From Senimuribacter intestinalis (GTDB lineage Bacteria > Bacillota > Clostridia > Peptostreptococcales > Anaerovoracaceae), in NCBI GenBank assembly GCA_943192975.1, contig CALPCJ010000009.1, forward strand, positions 62,001 to 126,000: a DNA stretch of 64,000 nt. The letters are read 5' to 3'. Shown here in pieces: positions 54,001-61,158 of the stretch. The position numbers were made by a program, and so were the translations under genes. The notes beneath the pieces were generated by a model. The model saw nothing but the letters and a program-made list of their open reading frames with translations, did not search any database and had not been told where the DNA came from. Position 1 is the stretch's first letter, and every line of letters starts with the position of its first letter.

Positions 54001-54270
54001 AGTTCGGAACTTGCCCGTCTTTTCATCAATCTGACTGTTCTTCGGTGTACTTGTCTTTGTATTTTTTACAGTCTCACGCATACTTTTCGCCGCAGAAGCA
54101 CCGGCTTTCGCGCCGGTTGCTACTGCGGATTTAAATTTTACCTGTTTATAACTCGACTGCGAGGTCCTCTTACTGCCAGATGAAGAACTTGCTTGACTAA
54201 GCTTCTTCTTTTTTTCTCTTTCGTCCGCTTCTCTTGCAATCTTTAATGATTTATCCCAATTTATTGCCAT
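45079..54270 (-). CDS. Giant polyvalent virion protein (3063 aa) with peptidase, MuF-C-like and ART-like modules
   Basis: One uninterrupted frame of 9.2 kb. From the N-terminus: basic Ser/Lys-rich leader (1-150); Gly/Ala-rich hydrophobic stretch (about 240-330); helical region; zincin-like peptidase with KHELTHN near 817; a module near 970-1135 resembling nuclease-type polyvalent domains (EIIEIATNRRWEKN...KH); a MuF-C-like module near 1210-1395 (QPIVVMQSKTK...ELKGSNGDTV...ITSAYSR); an ADP-ribosyltransferase-like module near 1445-1600 (LLVMYHGTP, GTYFTQNKEYADNY); another polyvalent-type module near 1615-1770; coiled coil; a very long helical C-terminus (1820-3063) with an LPD38-like part. Short linkers of the type (K/R)(Y/F/L)(S/Q)(I/L) recur between modules. 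Probably packaged and ejected with DNA. Confidence 0.85.
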   Translation of the reverse strand: MAINWDKSLKIAREADEREKKKKLSQASSSSGSKRTSQSSYKQVKFKSAVATGAKAGASAAKSMRETVKNTKTSTPKNSQIDEKTGKFRTDNAKNKRSQERRKGSRGYYVSQGNKEAGEKIGNIVKGTGKQLGSQYMNAASMMYAPPSKGRIRKEMHVQSNRQHGTNDRRFVGKTPAEIAAYRLKAKQDEAKVDKQHQQIKATADASAKELQTKASALRQSGAEDLEKAKEGMGALGRSAVDVSSALLMWGGNAALGAVTGAGSLPFMFIQGFGDASMTAREAGATKGQQAFVGLAAGGAATATEKISSLFGPFKKTVGKGIFDNPIEKVSFKLANGITDKLVKKGLPKNAVYKAVRATVKGSMGMAAEGSEEAIEDFVQPLYERVYDKDALKQYGTKEYWQNVRHDFGIGAAMAGVLGGGSAVMNGVRNSDTKSTEPYTEKEKAQAIQAAKAQSEESDAYKFAQTLEAQQKSGKEVLDAQIDDLVQKTVAEEYERNRTIFEAQEAAEKEQRMVAEKAGDIDGYLPKKGFVNDVYGRNIQNVVALRVDNNASRIEQNLINVFHADPETAAVQAKSIARIKTGTATAEDLRVASVDNIPARKVLMRELKMKLPATNAETMKALTEHEAVIRAVQKQSILKEAQQSARAELFQRFTVGMDDTTADIFAAGMEKVQLADMPKFMEAFATYYEGGRVNYNYDQIPIAKAYQGYITEDIKMAAYQAGNQVYLAEQEQATAMQQQVVKGERTRGTLELSERNARKLGKEQSNALRMVADVTGKNIVVVDQIDAGSRKDVANGKYQDGVIYISAKSQAPVFDVLKHELTHNLQETAPEAYQELKDYVFRKFYEADKNKYDEMVRSMVERYAASGVELTRAQAEDELLADATDAFFTDYAAISELALENRSLGEKLLDGIRSLLDTFHRLATRSHSEENASAKGKWLEEIDALKEAERLWVKALNESIGVKNEGSQAKYSIKYDNIGQPYVLLDQNVVASKPNSVKMHNYIADLIAEDIGNFYPIIESGQKVYIGKDLPSEFTQSKYTRWLMRNRKKLLNVKNQTSQEIGEIIEIATNRRWEKNLKDKHNKDAKYGFYKYSTRFVISHKSNREAYEATLVIRNDADGHKYLYDITDIKKVDDLHLASTLQESHDYTGDIKSRQVSSTNDSISDSSQKSNGSEKFSLESKEMKALNEGVGVKTGQSEAKYSINEKFYDEFDRWMDTTTQEERKQSGGFFNVGTVSEALKSIGVRGEKISFHKAKIAKIMEEHPEMSAEVIKGIPRMIEQPIVVMQSKTKLNSITILGELKGSNGDTVMAAMKLAMNKPNATVHEIEVITSAYSRTRKNIQGLLTESKILYIEPNKNRTNDWLSSLRVQFPSDVTKYGSIDRVAYVDEKGNSFSKNNAIAEAFKKAEQKSNSNGKLSLKSQDSEGRTLSRNQQVYFKDSKVRDEQGRLLVMYHGTPEAGFTEFRKGTYFTQNKEYADNYQNPGASSLRVKSSAGNPDTYKVFLNIKKPFDTRNSQERAIFESKFYQKWGTGTPLMESGLPDWTDGMDLQEFIEEMGYDYDGLILDEGGTGGFGEDVKSRGLSYVVFDSSQVKNVDNQNPTDSPDIRYQLKNGDIREFNMTKHQALDNMKAVTEMESVAHLDGSGFEKQDGRSLSQAVMDYYGGNEFTVDNPYLGKIKVGKRGIKSDTQHRPLYGAKIESFKALKEVIANGEIINVTGNYDNKAYDRVMLVAPISIAEAEYYMGVIVKRNKPINSQIYYIHDVILQEKNSLPLKDTAELYESRPRIGETVSPYIILQQLNNINSLTEKDVITDEGRFQLKTDAEKQQKKISSLEKEVQRLKGEFKRSKIAVPDPKQTGREVTKLMDAYIGKRLPVVHQSIMEDMKKLFAEMRKPDGNWNLVDDLCRNVAEKVVSNMEIFHDEYWQQYTDLRKSLKNTTLKLDETYWNDVVDFEDLRKAHFGTLSLSRNKGVSIDTYYQELAETYPELFDASEYTNEVDQLYNIIDTVEGMRPYTEDYSEGEIAEFADTIAKDVLQLGYDLSQKETFADRAYNEKMEAIEKVKAERNALMKEQRKRANERLEKKDQFYKDKIREIKEKNKDRKDRKYYTSRIEAYSQWLSDSLLRPTETKHIPENYRKAVAEMLESFDFGTKRKDKYAEKNGPSKKTIKLAALNKAYKEIMAQESSMLEADDEISTLIDDLSVALEGKRFEDLETEQLAGVYRLVKNIRFAISSANKTFSDGLKENISEYAQQVMHETSEFHYKNRKGTKHTMGDFFQWTNTTPRDAFMLMGKTMETLHQNMRNGLDRHINNTTVAMDFVEKLRKQYHIKDWIDDNARTQKFEVGGRTIELVPSQVMSLYCLMKREQAVSHIVAGSGMTSAPIPVIDKKYQKITKAWSQRVLDSSHVMPSVEEVEHIIGTLTKEQREVADALQQFMNETCADWGNETSMKLYGYKKFREKNYFPIKSSDAFLNESFDNKSNPAKIKNVGFTKNTVVNAGNPIVLDDIFNVFTQHVNTMSMYNALVPAITDFERVYNYRANVDGKQVGSVHQSLQRAFGRSAIDYISQFMKDVNQNHVKNRDHEMANKLVANYKKAKIGANLRVLVQQPTAFFRANAVMDTRYLLAALPSGKSLPVLNKEAKQEMQEHCPIARWKSWGFYNTDVARDMRDIFLDKKNIADKLFMDMYGNADDLTWSIIWRAVKKEVEATKPDLKEGSEAYWNAVSERFSYVVDRTQVVDSVFHRSQIMRKTDLFSKTATSFMAEPTKTWNMLRTEYVLARRDWDAGNKKAAVKRGSRVLTTHLVTAAMTGAAAALIDALRGGGEDDDDKEFFEKWLSYAGQGFLDNANPAGLLPGVRDVLSLAQGYDVSRMDMAGFADLVNSLQYWKSDTATTYFALKKTVGGIASLTGLPVGSLWRDVESIARETAKLFVPEEKVEFVMKQLRYNMKDSRNRSKFAKVYAKADENGNSETAKEIRQAMLGSGADSKKWDSSVKTQRQNVIAGQAASLLNKGDEAEAKKLIGSYCMKYDWKFDKVWAKVLEQSAKRKSTFQKAYDDTIGKLIRGEA

Positions 54271-54284
54271 AATTTATCCCTTCC

Positions 54285-55328
54285 CTATTTCTTTTTATTC
54301 TGCTTATCGTAATAATTCTTTTTCTTCTTTGCCTGACTTTCTGTAAGGTACCCATTTTCATAATCACGCTTAATAGTTTTAATCACTCCCTCATTAGAAA
54401 GCCCTTTCTTCTTACCATTCGCAATATTCACTTGCGTACGAAGCGCATTCATGTTTTTCTGGTAGCTACTTTTATTTTTCGTTCGTGGATCAGTTTTTTT
54501 CTTATTATTGTTTCCAGAGCCACCTGATCCTCCAGAACCGCCACCGGAACCGGAAGACTTACTTGCATTCAATGCTGCGTATCTATACGCCAAGTCGGCA
54601 TCTTTGTACTTCTGGTCGCTGGTTGCTGTGCCTTTCTTGACTCCAAAATACTTAGCCACTTCACTTGTCGCATAACCATAGGTATTCCACGTATCCAGCA
54701 TTTTCTTATACTTAAACTCATCCTTCTGCATCTTCTGGTTAAACTCCTGTGCCTGCTTGTTCAGCTTGTAATTCTTTACATCAAGATCATAGGTCTTATC
54801 AAACTGCGCGTCAGCAACCTTGTCACGCTCCTGCTGATAGCCGAAGTTACGATCATCCACATAATTTTGGAAATCAAAGTTCTGATCGTACTCATACTTA
54901 CTGCGGTTATAATCCCTGTCATTGGACCATCTGCCATATGCACTGTCGTCAAGCGCCTGCAGCGCACCCAGCGCATTCAAGTTATAATTCCTTTCATTAT
55001 TGTACTTTTCATAAGCCAGCGCCTCCAGCTCCGGAATCTTATCCGTCAAAGCCTGGTTATATTCATTCTGTGCCTGCGCTGCAGCACTTGTCGCGTAAGA
55101 AGATGCTAAACCACCCGTGTTAATCGCAACATCAGACAGCGTGTTCTGCCTTGCAGCATCGCCCAGCCTTTTATACTGACTCGCATATGCCTGATATGCC
55201 TGGTCAGTCATCGGGTTATAATTAAACTTTTCCCCGCTGGCCACTTTATTCACAAGCCCGGAAATTGTATCCTGATACGCCGACTGGTACGCACCGGACT
55301 CTTGATACTCTTTCTTTTCGTATGCCAT
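54285..55328 (-). CDS. Tyr/Asn/Gln-rich phage structural protein
   Basis: 347 residues, not matched to a named family. Mostly helical and rich in Tyr, Asn, Gln and Ala (NYNPMTDQAYQAYASQYKRL, NEYNQALTDK), with repeated R-D-Y/F-N/G elements (NDRDYNRSKY, DDRNFGYQQERD), a Gly/Ser linker near 260-275 and a Lys-rich C-terminus. It directly precedes the giant protein gene (14-bp gap). By position and composition it may be an internal or ejected virion protein. Start follows GAGGAGG. Confidence 0.7.
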   Translation of the reverse strand: MAYEKKEYQESGAYQSAYQDTISGLVNKVASGEKFNYNPMTDQAYQAYASQYKRLGDAARQNTLSDVAINTGGLASSYATSAAAQAQNEYNQALTDKIPELEALAYEKYNNERNYNLNALGALQALDDSAYGRWSNDRDYNRSKYEYDQNFDFQNYVDDRNFGYQQERDKVADAQFDKTYDLDVKNYKLNKQAQEFNQKMQKDEFKYKKMLDTWNTYGYATSEVAKYFGVKKGTATSDQKYKDADLAYRYAALNASKSSGSGGGSGGSGGSGNNNKKKTDPRTKNKSSYQKNMNALRTQVNIANGKKKGLSNEGVIKTIKRDYENGYLTESQAKKKKNYYDKQNKKK

Positions 55329-55406
55329 AAAACTTCCTCCTCATGGTTTTCTCTATCATCTCACATTCTCCGAAAAATTTCGCCTACCTACCACAAAGGA
55401 GCAAGA

Positions 55407-55550
55407 TTACTCCTGCTCCCCCTGTGATAATCGTTCTTCAATATTCTGCAATTCTCTGTTTACCTGCGCCTCAATCTGCTCCAAAATCTGGTTCATTTCC
55501 CGTTTCATGGACTCCGCGTCCTGGCTTTTTATGCGCTGCACCTGTATCAT
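55407..55550 (-). CDS. Small helical phage protein (47 aa)
   Basis: Short gene with start ATGA overlapping the stop of the tail-hub gene by 4 bp and GGGGAG upstream. Encodes MIQVQRIKSQDAESMKREMN... ending LSQGEQE, one long amphipathic helix rich in Glu/Gln that could form a coiled coil. Function unknown; its tight coupling supports it being real. Confidence 0.7.
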   Translation of the reverse strand: MIQVQRIKSQDAESMKREMNQILEQIEAQVNRELQNIEERLSQGEQE

Positions 55551-57142
55551 TTGATTCCACTCCCCTGTCTGCATAACCGTACAATCGACTCAATCCTCGT
55601 TCTGCCCTTCCCTTCAAGACGCAGTCTGAACTTGTCACACCGCCTTGGTACAATCGGTAAGTACATAGACCTGCGTTTATCCGTGTAGAGATGGCTAACA
55701 AGCTCCCACGGTCCATCATCAACAGAAATCAGCACTGATAATTCTGCCTGATCTTCCATCTCAAACCGCATTTGAATCTTAGAATAAATCTTATTATTCT
55801 CCAGATACTCATCATACTCTCCGAAGGTCGCAGACCATAATATCGGCATATCTTCCGGTATAAAATCCTTATCAGCGTCAATGATATAAACCTTGTTAAC
55901 TCCTGCGTCAATATAAATCAGCTTGCCAGACAGAAAGGTAAACATTGAAGCATGGGTGTTGTCCTCCAGGTGCCACATTCTCCGGGTCAAATCATAAGCA
56001 AAGAAATCCCAAGTTCCGTCCTCTCGCTTCATCGAAACGTAATACTTCATCAGGTTAGTGCCAGCCACCGCCTCCGTATACTTGTACTTAAAATTCTGCG
56101 AAATTAATACCGGATACGTGCCGTCATAGGCAACAATTCCTTCCCTGCTCTTGTAATAAATCACCCCGTCCACCGTCTGTATAGACTTATGACAGCCTTT
56201 CTGCAGCCCTTTGCACTGGATTGTATCAATCTGATATGTTGACGGCTTGTTGTTGCCAAATAGCCTGTGGATACAGTCTTCCTTGAAGAAAGCAATGTGC
56301 GTTGGAAACGCCGTCACACCTGTAAAATCGCCGTCAGTTCCCACATCAACTGCATAGGCAGAACTTGCAATCATCGTATAATCATTCCAGTTCTTCGGGT
56401 CACCCAATTTGCAGCTGTAAATCGTATTTCCCTTACAGCCCCATAGCCGGTTATTGGATTCTATTACAAAGTCCATGTCCGGTACTGGTCGTGCAATCTT
56501 TACAGAACCAAACTCATTATACGTACCCGCTTCCTTGTTCGCGTCCGGAATCTGAAAAGAATTATCCGGAAACGTAATAACATTCGCCTCAATCTTGACA
56601 ATCTTTGCCGTGATATTATTATCTGTACAAGTTGTGAAACCAGTCAAAGCCACCGTATCCTCTGCGGCAAAGTTGCTGAAATCTGCACCTGGAATCGTGA
56701 GAGTATTCGTCGTAACCGTAATATGTGTGCCGTCCAAAGGACCTGTATCAAAGAACGCCTCCAAAGATTCCATTCTATCTGTAATCAGGTTATAACAAAT
56801 CTTGTCCGGCCAAATACAAATCTTATTGTTTATCGGCGCCAGCACCTTTTCACCCTCAGTGTCAAGAGAACCCTTACGCTCATCACCATAATAAAAAGTC
56901 TTCCCGTCCACGTAGGCGAGTTTTTCTTTCCAGGCAAGGATATTATGGGGTCTTGTGATTTTATCGCTGTACAAGCCTCTGGGCTTGCGCTGAGACAGGA
57001 CGGGATAATAGTCAGAGGTCAGGTTCTGCATATCCCGCATTTCACCGTCATCAATCATCGGTGCATTGGAATACCCCTTAAACTCAATGACCTGTCTTCT
57101 TACCGGTTCAACACTTGCCGTCATTTCTGGTAAATATCCCAT
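55547..57142 (-). CDS. Tail-hub-like beta-propeller structural protein
   Basis: About 531 residues, rich in beta strands, with repeated aromatic-hydrophobic strands (ILAWKEKLAYVDGKTFYYGD, FVIESNNRLWGCKGNTIYSCKLGDPKNWNDY, FPTHIAFFKEDCIHRLFG, QTVDGVIYYKSREGIVAYDG). The pattern resembles the propeller proteins that stabilise the portal/tail of short-tailed phages (P22 gp10-like). The ATG at 57142 is well spaced from AAGGAGG; a GTG at 57148 is less likely. Lies next to a connector-like gene, consistent with the tail hub. Confidence 0.7.
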   Translation of the reverse strand: MGYLPEMTASVEPVRRQVIEFKGYSNAPMIDDGEMRDMQNLTSDYYPVLSQRKPRGLYSDKITRPHNILAWKEKLAYVDGKTFYYGDERKGSLDTEGEKVLAPINNKICIWPDKICYNLITDRMESLEAFFDTGPLDGTHITVTTNTLTIPGADFSNFAAEDTVALTGFTTCTDNNITAKIVKIEANVITFPDNSFQIPDANKEAGTYNEFGSVKIARPVPDMDFVIESNNRLWGCKGNTIYSCKLGDPKNWNDYTMIASSAYAVDVGTDGDFTGVTAFPTHIAFFKEDCIHRLFGNNKPSTYQIDTIQCKGLQKGCHKSIQTVDGVIYYKSREGIVAYDGTYPVLISQNFKYKYTEAVAGTNLMKYYVSMKREDGTWDFFAYDLTRRMWHLEDNTHASMFTFLSGKLIYIDAGVNKVYIIDADKDFIPEDMPILWSATFGEYDEYLENNKIYSKIQMRFEMEDQAELSVLISVDDGPWELVSHLYTDKRRSMYLPIVPRRCDKFRLRLEGKGRTRIESIVRLCRQGSGIK

Positions 57143-57155
57143 AAACACTACCTCC

Positions 57156-57521
57156 TTACAACTGTACCTTAAGCCGTGGTGGATTCAGCTTTTCATAAGT
57201 TCTTACATAGTAGCCCTTCGCCTCACGGAACGCCGAATTGAACATCACCATTGTATTGTTATAAGTATCAAACTCCTGCAGCGCAAAATCAATCTGCGCC
57301 TGCACATAAAGCATATAGCACTCATCATACGGCTTTGGCAGTGTCAACTCCCTGTTCAAATCCTCCGGCAGCGTATAGATATCTACCCCCTCCGGCTTTC
57401 GCTGCAGCGCTTCCGTCTGCACCTTTGCCTCTATATCATTGAGCCAGTTAAGTAGCGTATCGTCTGTAAACGGATTTGGCTTCACTTCTTTCACTCTAGC
57501 TAGTACTTCTGATATCCTCAT
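57156..57521 (-). CDS. Head-tail connector-like protein
   Basis: 121 residues starting MRISEVLARVKEVKPNPFTDDTLLNWLNDIEAKVQTE, a helical protein with the layout of gp4/gp6-type adaptor proteins (DxxLLxWLNDIE...). Its ATG overlaps the previous stop by 4 bp. Assignment is from shape and position between tail proteins. Confidence 0.65.
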   Translation of the reverse strand: MRISEVLARVKEVKPNPFTDDTLLNWLNDIEAKVQTEALQRKPEGVDIYTLPEDLNRELTLPKPYDECYMLYVQAQIDFALQEFDTYNNTMVMFNSAFREAKGYYVRTYEKLNPPRLKVQL

Positions 57522-59638
57522 AAGATTTCCTCCTTGTAATTGACTGCCTCCTGCAGCTTCAAGAGGTCAGCCGCTCTTACTGCATCACCTGGATGCTTTT
57601 CAGTAATTCCTGTGGTATAAAAGGCATTGCAAGCTCGAAGAAGCTGATTAAAGCCATATGCAGTTACCAGCTGACCTGTTTTCACTCTGGACATTTCGTA
57701 GGTACCTGAAATCTTGTTATCCGAAAGTCTCTTTCTGATATATCGAATCAGAAGATTCCACTTATCGGCACGAATAATGCAAGGTGCACCCTCACCCACT
57801 GTTTCCCAGTCAAAGTCCTCAGTCAGCACAACCTCAACAACATTGGACAGTTTTATTCCCTCGCTACCACCATCAGGATACGACTTAATCCGCAGGAAAT
57901 ACTTTACTCCAAAAGCTGGCAGCTCCACCTCGCTGTAATCTGCTGGCGGCTGGTCTACAGTCCTAACAAGCGTATATGCTTCTCCATCAGAAGACATCTC
58001 AATGTCATAATGCACATATGCTTCACTACTCGTAACATGTTCTGGCGCCTCCCACCAAAGTTCCATTTTCTTTTCACCAATAATCTGTAACGCTTCTGTA
58101 ATTACCGGTTTTGGGATATCACTGTCACGAAGAGTTGTAGTGTAAGTACCATTCAACGTAGCCATCGTCGCCGCATTATCCTTCTTGATCACTGACCGGA
58201 CGTCATAAGCCGCTTCTTGTAATTCACCATTGGCCCCAATCGTCGATGATACCAGCCCCGCAAAAAGGTGACTCTGTGAAGATGCGCCTGAATCTGCTGT
58301 TACCACATCATATCCAGCGTCAGTATAGTTTGCGTCTGTCGACCGCTTAATGTACCAGTAAATATACTTATCATAGTTAACATTGGTCTCCATATCTCGA
58401 AGAATCACCCTCAGCGACACACTGGTAGCAGCTTCAAGAAACATAACCGCCACCTGCCGCTGTGTAGTCGCTATAGCCGTTTTAATGCCGATAATATGGC
58501 TAGTATCATTTGCATCATAGATTTCTGCTTTGAAGTTATACACAGTCTCGTTAATTAAGCCGCTCACAACCTTGGAAACACTGCTGGCATTGTTAGTCAG
58601 TTCCGTTATGCCTGCGGAAACATATGAAGTATCCGTAGATTTCTTATAAAACCACTTCACAGTCCTGCCTATGGCATTAGTGAGACCTGACAGAATCAAC
58701 GTCACCGAAGACTCTCCAATATTATCCACCGCCAGCTTTCCCGGTACCTCTAAAGTGTTGGCACTAGTCGTTACAGAAGTAATAGTCCCCTCAGGCCCAA
58801 TCAGCTCAACCTTAAAACTGTAAGCGCTATTTGCTTTCAGAGAAGAAAGTGGCGTATTAAAAGTTGTTACACCACTGCCCGCGGGAATCTGTGTGGCAGA
58901 AATCTGAACATAATCACTGTCTCCTGGACCTTTTCTGTACCAGCGCAAACTTCTTGCGTAATCTTTGTTGCCATTTAGTCCATACACATTCACAGTAATA
59001 GCAGAATCAGTAATGTTAGTTGCCCTGATGAATATAGAATCGTCGTAAGGAATCTTTACATCACGTCCCCCGCCGCCGACTATCTCTAAATAATCATACT
59101 TCGATACCACACAAGAAAGATTTGCCGTTCCACCTTCCTTATAATCTCCATTCAATGACTCAAAACTGCAGGTAATGTTTTTATATGTGTCATAGGAGTT
59201 TGCACCCACAGCCACTGTTCCAACCTCTACGCCATCAACCTTAAAAATGATACGCCTGCTGTATGAAACCTTATTAAGGCTTGCTGACAAATAAAATCTA
59301 TCCCAGTATGCAATGCCATAAAATGTGACCGTTGTCGCCTCATCAGGCGGATCTGTTGTAACCGTCAACGGACCATAATTATAGGCATTGCCTGACCCGC
59401 TATCTGTCTCCATCGTGCATCTAATCGAATATGTTTTTCCTGGCTCTAATCCTGTATAAGTATATGAAACATCTGTTGTGCCCGGTTCACGAATCACCTG
59501 ATGCCCCAGGGAACCCACACCATTAGAGTCAGTTATCATGAAATTGAAATATCTCTTATATTTGCTCAGCGATGTAAAACCTGTAATATTCCATGTGATA
59601 CTAGTCTTTGTTGTCTTTGTAGAATGCGTTACCGGCAT
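57518..59638 (-). CDS. Fibronectin type III-repeat phage tail protein
   Basis: 706 residues with several FN3-like domains, each with a closing 'L-x-P/A-x-x-x-Y-x-(F/I)-x-x-x-(I/V)' strand (TGLEPGKTYSIRC, SSLKANSAYSFKVEL, SGLINETVYNFKAEI, PAFGVKYFLRIKSY). A final helical domain (residues about 610-706, IIRADKWNLLIRYIRKRLSD) carries no FN3. FN3 repeats are common in surface-exposed phage fibres that contact glycans. Start follows AGGAGG. Confidence 0.82.
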   Translation of the reverse strand: MPVTHSTKTTKTSITWNITGFTSLSKYKRYFNFMITDSNGVGSLGHQVIREPGTTDVSYTYTGLEPGKTYSIRCTMETDSGSGNAYNYGPLTVTTDPPDEATTVTFYGIAYWDRFYLSASLNKVSYSRRIIFKVDGVEVGTVAVGANSYDTYKNITCSFESLNGDYKEGGTANLSCVVSKYDYLEIVGGGGRDVKIPYDDSIFIRATNITDSAITVNVYGLNGNKDYARSLRWYRKGPGDSDYVQISATQIPAGSGVTTFNTPLSSLKANSAYSFKVELIGPEGTITSVTTSANTLEVPGKLAVDNIGESSVTLILSGLTNAIGRTVKWFYKKSTDTSYVSAGITELTNNASSVSKVVSGLINETVYNFKAEIYDANDTSHIIGIKTAIATTQRQVAVMFLEAATSVSLRVILRDMETNVNYDKYIYWYIKRSTDANYTDAGYDVVTADSGASSQSHLFAGLVSSTIGANGELQEAAYDVRSVIKKDNAATMATLNGTYTTTLRDSDIPKPVITEALQIIGEKKMELWWEAPEHVTSSEAYVHYDIEMSSDGEAYTLVRTVDQPPADYSEVELPAFGVKYFLRIKSYPDGGSEGIKLSNVVEVVLTEDFDWETVGEGAPCIIRADKWNLLIRYIRKRLSDNKISGTYEMSRVKTGQLVTAYGFNQLLRACNAFYTTGITEKHPGDAVRAADLLKLQEAVNYKEEIL

Positions 59639-59652
59639 TTATACACACCTCC

Positions 59653-60633
59653 TTACGCAAAGGTCGCTTTCGCAGTACCTGCCCATTTCTCACCATCCCA
59701 GTACTTAATCGCACCGCCGCTTGAAATATCAACCCAAAGCACTGCCTGATCTGTCGGTGCCGTTGGCTGCACTACATAGCACGATGGGTTTAAGCACACG
59801 TTCACACCGTTATCGCCGATGTACAGCTCATGCTTTCCTCTTACATATCCAAGCTCTCTGTCTCTCAATGCAGGGAGATTCTCCTCCTCACCGCCCTGAA
59901 TGTGCAAAGTCTTATTTTCAGTACCTGTAAACTCTCCGCAGTCAATGTCTTTCAGTGCATCAAACAAATTCGTCTGCGTTACTACCGTGGATAAATCCAC
60001 ACCGGACACATCGCCAGCAGCACTCATAAACAGATCATACCAGTCCTTTACTGAGCCTACATAACTTTGCACCTGCTCAATAGCTTTTTGCACCTGTGCC
60101 AGCACTCCGGAAGTACCGTTTACCCTGTCTGCTTCTGCCTGCTGTCTGAGTTGTTCTGCAATCACACGCATTTGTTCTGCTTCAATAATATTTGACGCCT
60201 GAGCCAAAAGCAGCTGCAGAATCGGATACTCACTCATACTCACGATGTCGTCGCCTTGGCTGTCGTCCATGCTCTCAGAAACATAATAGTTGAGCCGTGC
60301 TGTTGTTACCTTCACGCCGTTTGAATAAATGGAAATTGTGATGAAATGCATTCCTTTCAGTAGCACACACTGTGGCTGCAGCCTAAATGCCACAAGCCCC
60401 TCCTCAGCGTCAAGCACATCAAGGCTGCCACCGTTACCATCAACAAACACCGTGCCATCAGGTTTCAGTACTTCGATGATGACATTGCTGTAGCCAGTGA
60501 AGTCAAAGGGATATGCTCCCTCCAAAATATTGATATTGAACAAATTCCCCGTGTCATACTGAATCACACCGTTAATAACCTTTGCGGCATTCTCTCTCGT
60601 AGATATAGAGACATTAAACTCTTTTCTGTTCAT
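59653..60633 (-). CDS. BppU-like baseplate/fibre adaptor protein
   Basis: 326 residues. N-terminal domain (1-130; VISISTRENAAKVINGVIQYDTGN-like opening, DFTGYSNVIIEVLKPDGT, ARLNYYVSES) matches the BppU N-terminal fold that docks fibres on the baseplate. It continues as a coiled coil (NIIEAEQMRVIAEQLRQQAEADR) and a C-terminal tip with 'YWDGEKWAGTAKATF'. Start follows TAGGAGG. Confidence 0.75.
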   Translation of the reverse strand: MNRKEFNVSISTRENAAKVINGVIQYDTGNLFNINILEGAYPFDFTGYSNVIIEVLKPDGTVFVDGNGGSLDVLDAEEGLVAFRLQPQCVLLKGMHFITISIYSNGVKVTTARLNYYVSESMDDSQGDDIVSMSEYPILQLLLAQASNIIEAEQMRVIAEQLRQQAEADRVNGTSGVLAQVQKAIEQVQSYVGSVKDWYDLFMSAAGDVSGVDLSTVVTQTNLFDALKDIDCGEFTGTENKTLHIQGGEEENLPALRDRELGYVRGKHELYIGDNGVNVCLNPSCYVVQPTAPTDQAVLWVDISSGGAIKYWDGEKWAGTAKATFA

Positions 60634-60689
60634 ACAAATAACCTCCTAAAAAAAATGGAGAGCAGAACCCTCCACTCTCCATCATTTCC

Positions 60690-61136
60690 TTATTGCAAAT
60701 CCTTTGATTTGTTCACGAAATCGTCTTGAAGCTTTTCGTTCAAATCAGCAGAAGCTGAATCCTGTCTGCGTGAATTGTCGAGAACCTCTGCGAACCTACG
60801 CTCAATTTCAACCGGTACGCCTCTTTTGATTTTGATGTTCTCACCGTTCACCGAAACGTATACATCATCTTTGTACAGGTTGTTGTCTTTAAAGAGTTCC
60901 ACCGAAACCCTCTCGCGGGAACGTGCCAGTTCCTCTTCGCTTGGTCCTGCCGCAGAAGATGCTTTAGAGACTGTCTCTGCTACAGCCTGCTGAGCCCCTG
61001 AGACAATTTCTTTTGCTTTCGCTTCCGCAGCCTCAATAATCTCAGCAGCCTTCGCATTAACGTCCTCCATCAGTTTCTTTGCAACAGCCTCCATATCAGC
61101 TGGAGCCGCAACATTCGTGTCTTTATCATTAGCCAT
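60690..61136 (-). CDS. Phage structural protein adjacent to capsid
   Basis: 148 residues: an Ala/Glu/Lys-rich helical N-terminal half (KKLMEDVNAKAAEIIEAAEAKAKEI) and a C-terminal domain (VSVELFKDNNLYKDDVYVSVNGENIKIKRGVPVEIERRFAEVL), a fold seen in small proteins encoded after N4-gp56 capsid genes. Role unknown, perhaps head decoration or completion. Start follows AGGAGGTACTT. Confidence 0.65.
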   Translation of the reverse strand: MANDKDTNVAAPADMEAVAKKLMEDVNAKAAEIIEAAEAKAKEIVSGAQQAVAETVSKASSAAGPSEEELARSRERVSVELFKDNNLYKDDVYVSVNGENIKIKRGVPVEIERRFAEVLDNSRRQDSASADLNEKLQDDFVNKSKDLQ

Positions 61137-61158
61137 AAGTACCTCCTAACTAATCACC

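Noticed and set aside
45600..54130. Many plus-strand frames of 60-220 codons opposite the giant phage gene
   Set aside because: They are antisense shadows of one continuous minus-strand coding sequence with recognisable domains, and have no ribosome sites or family features.
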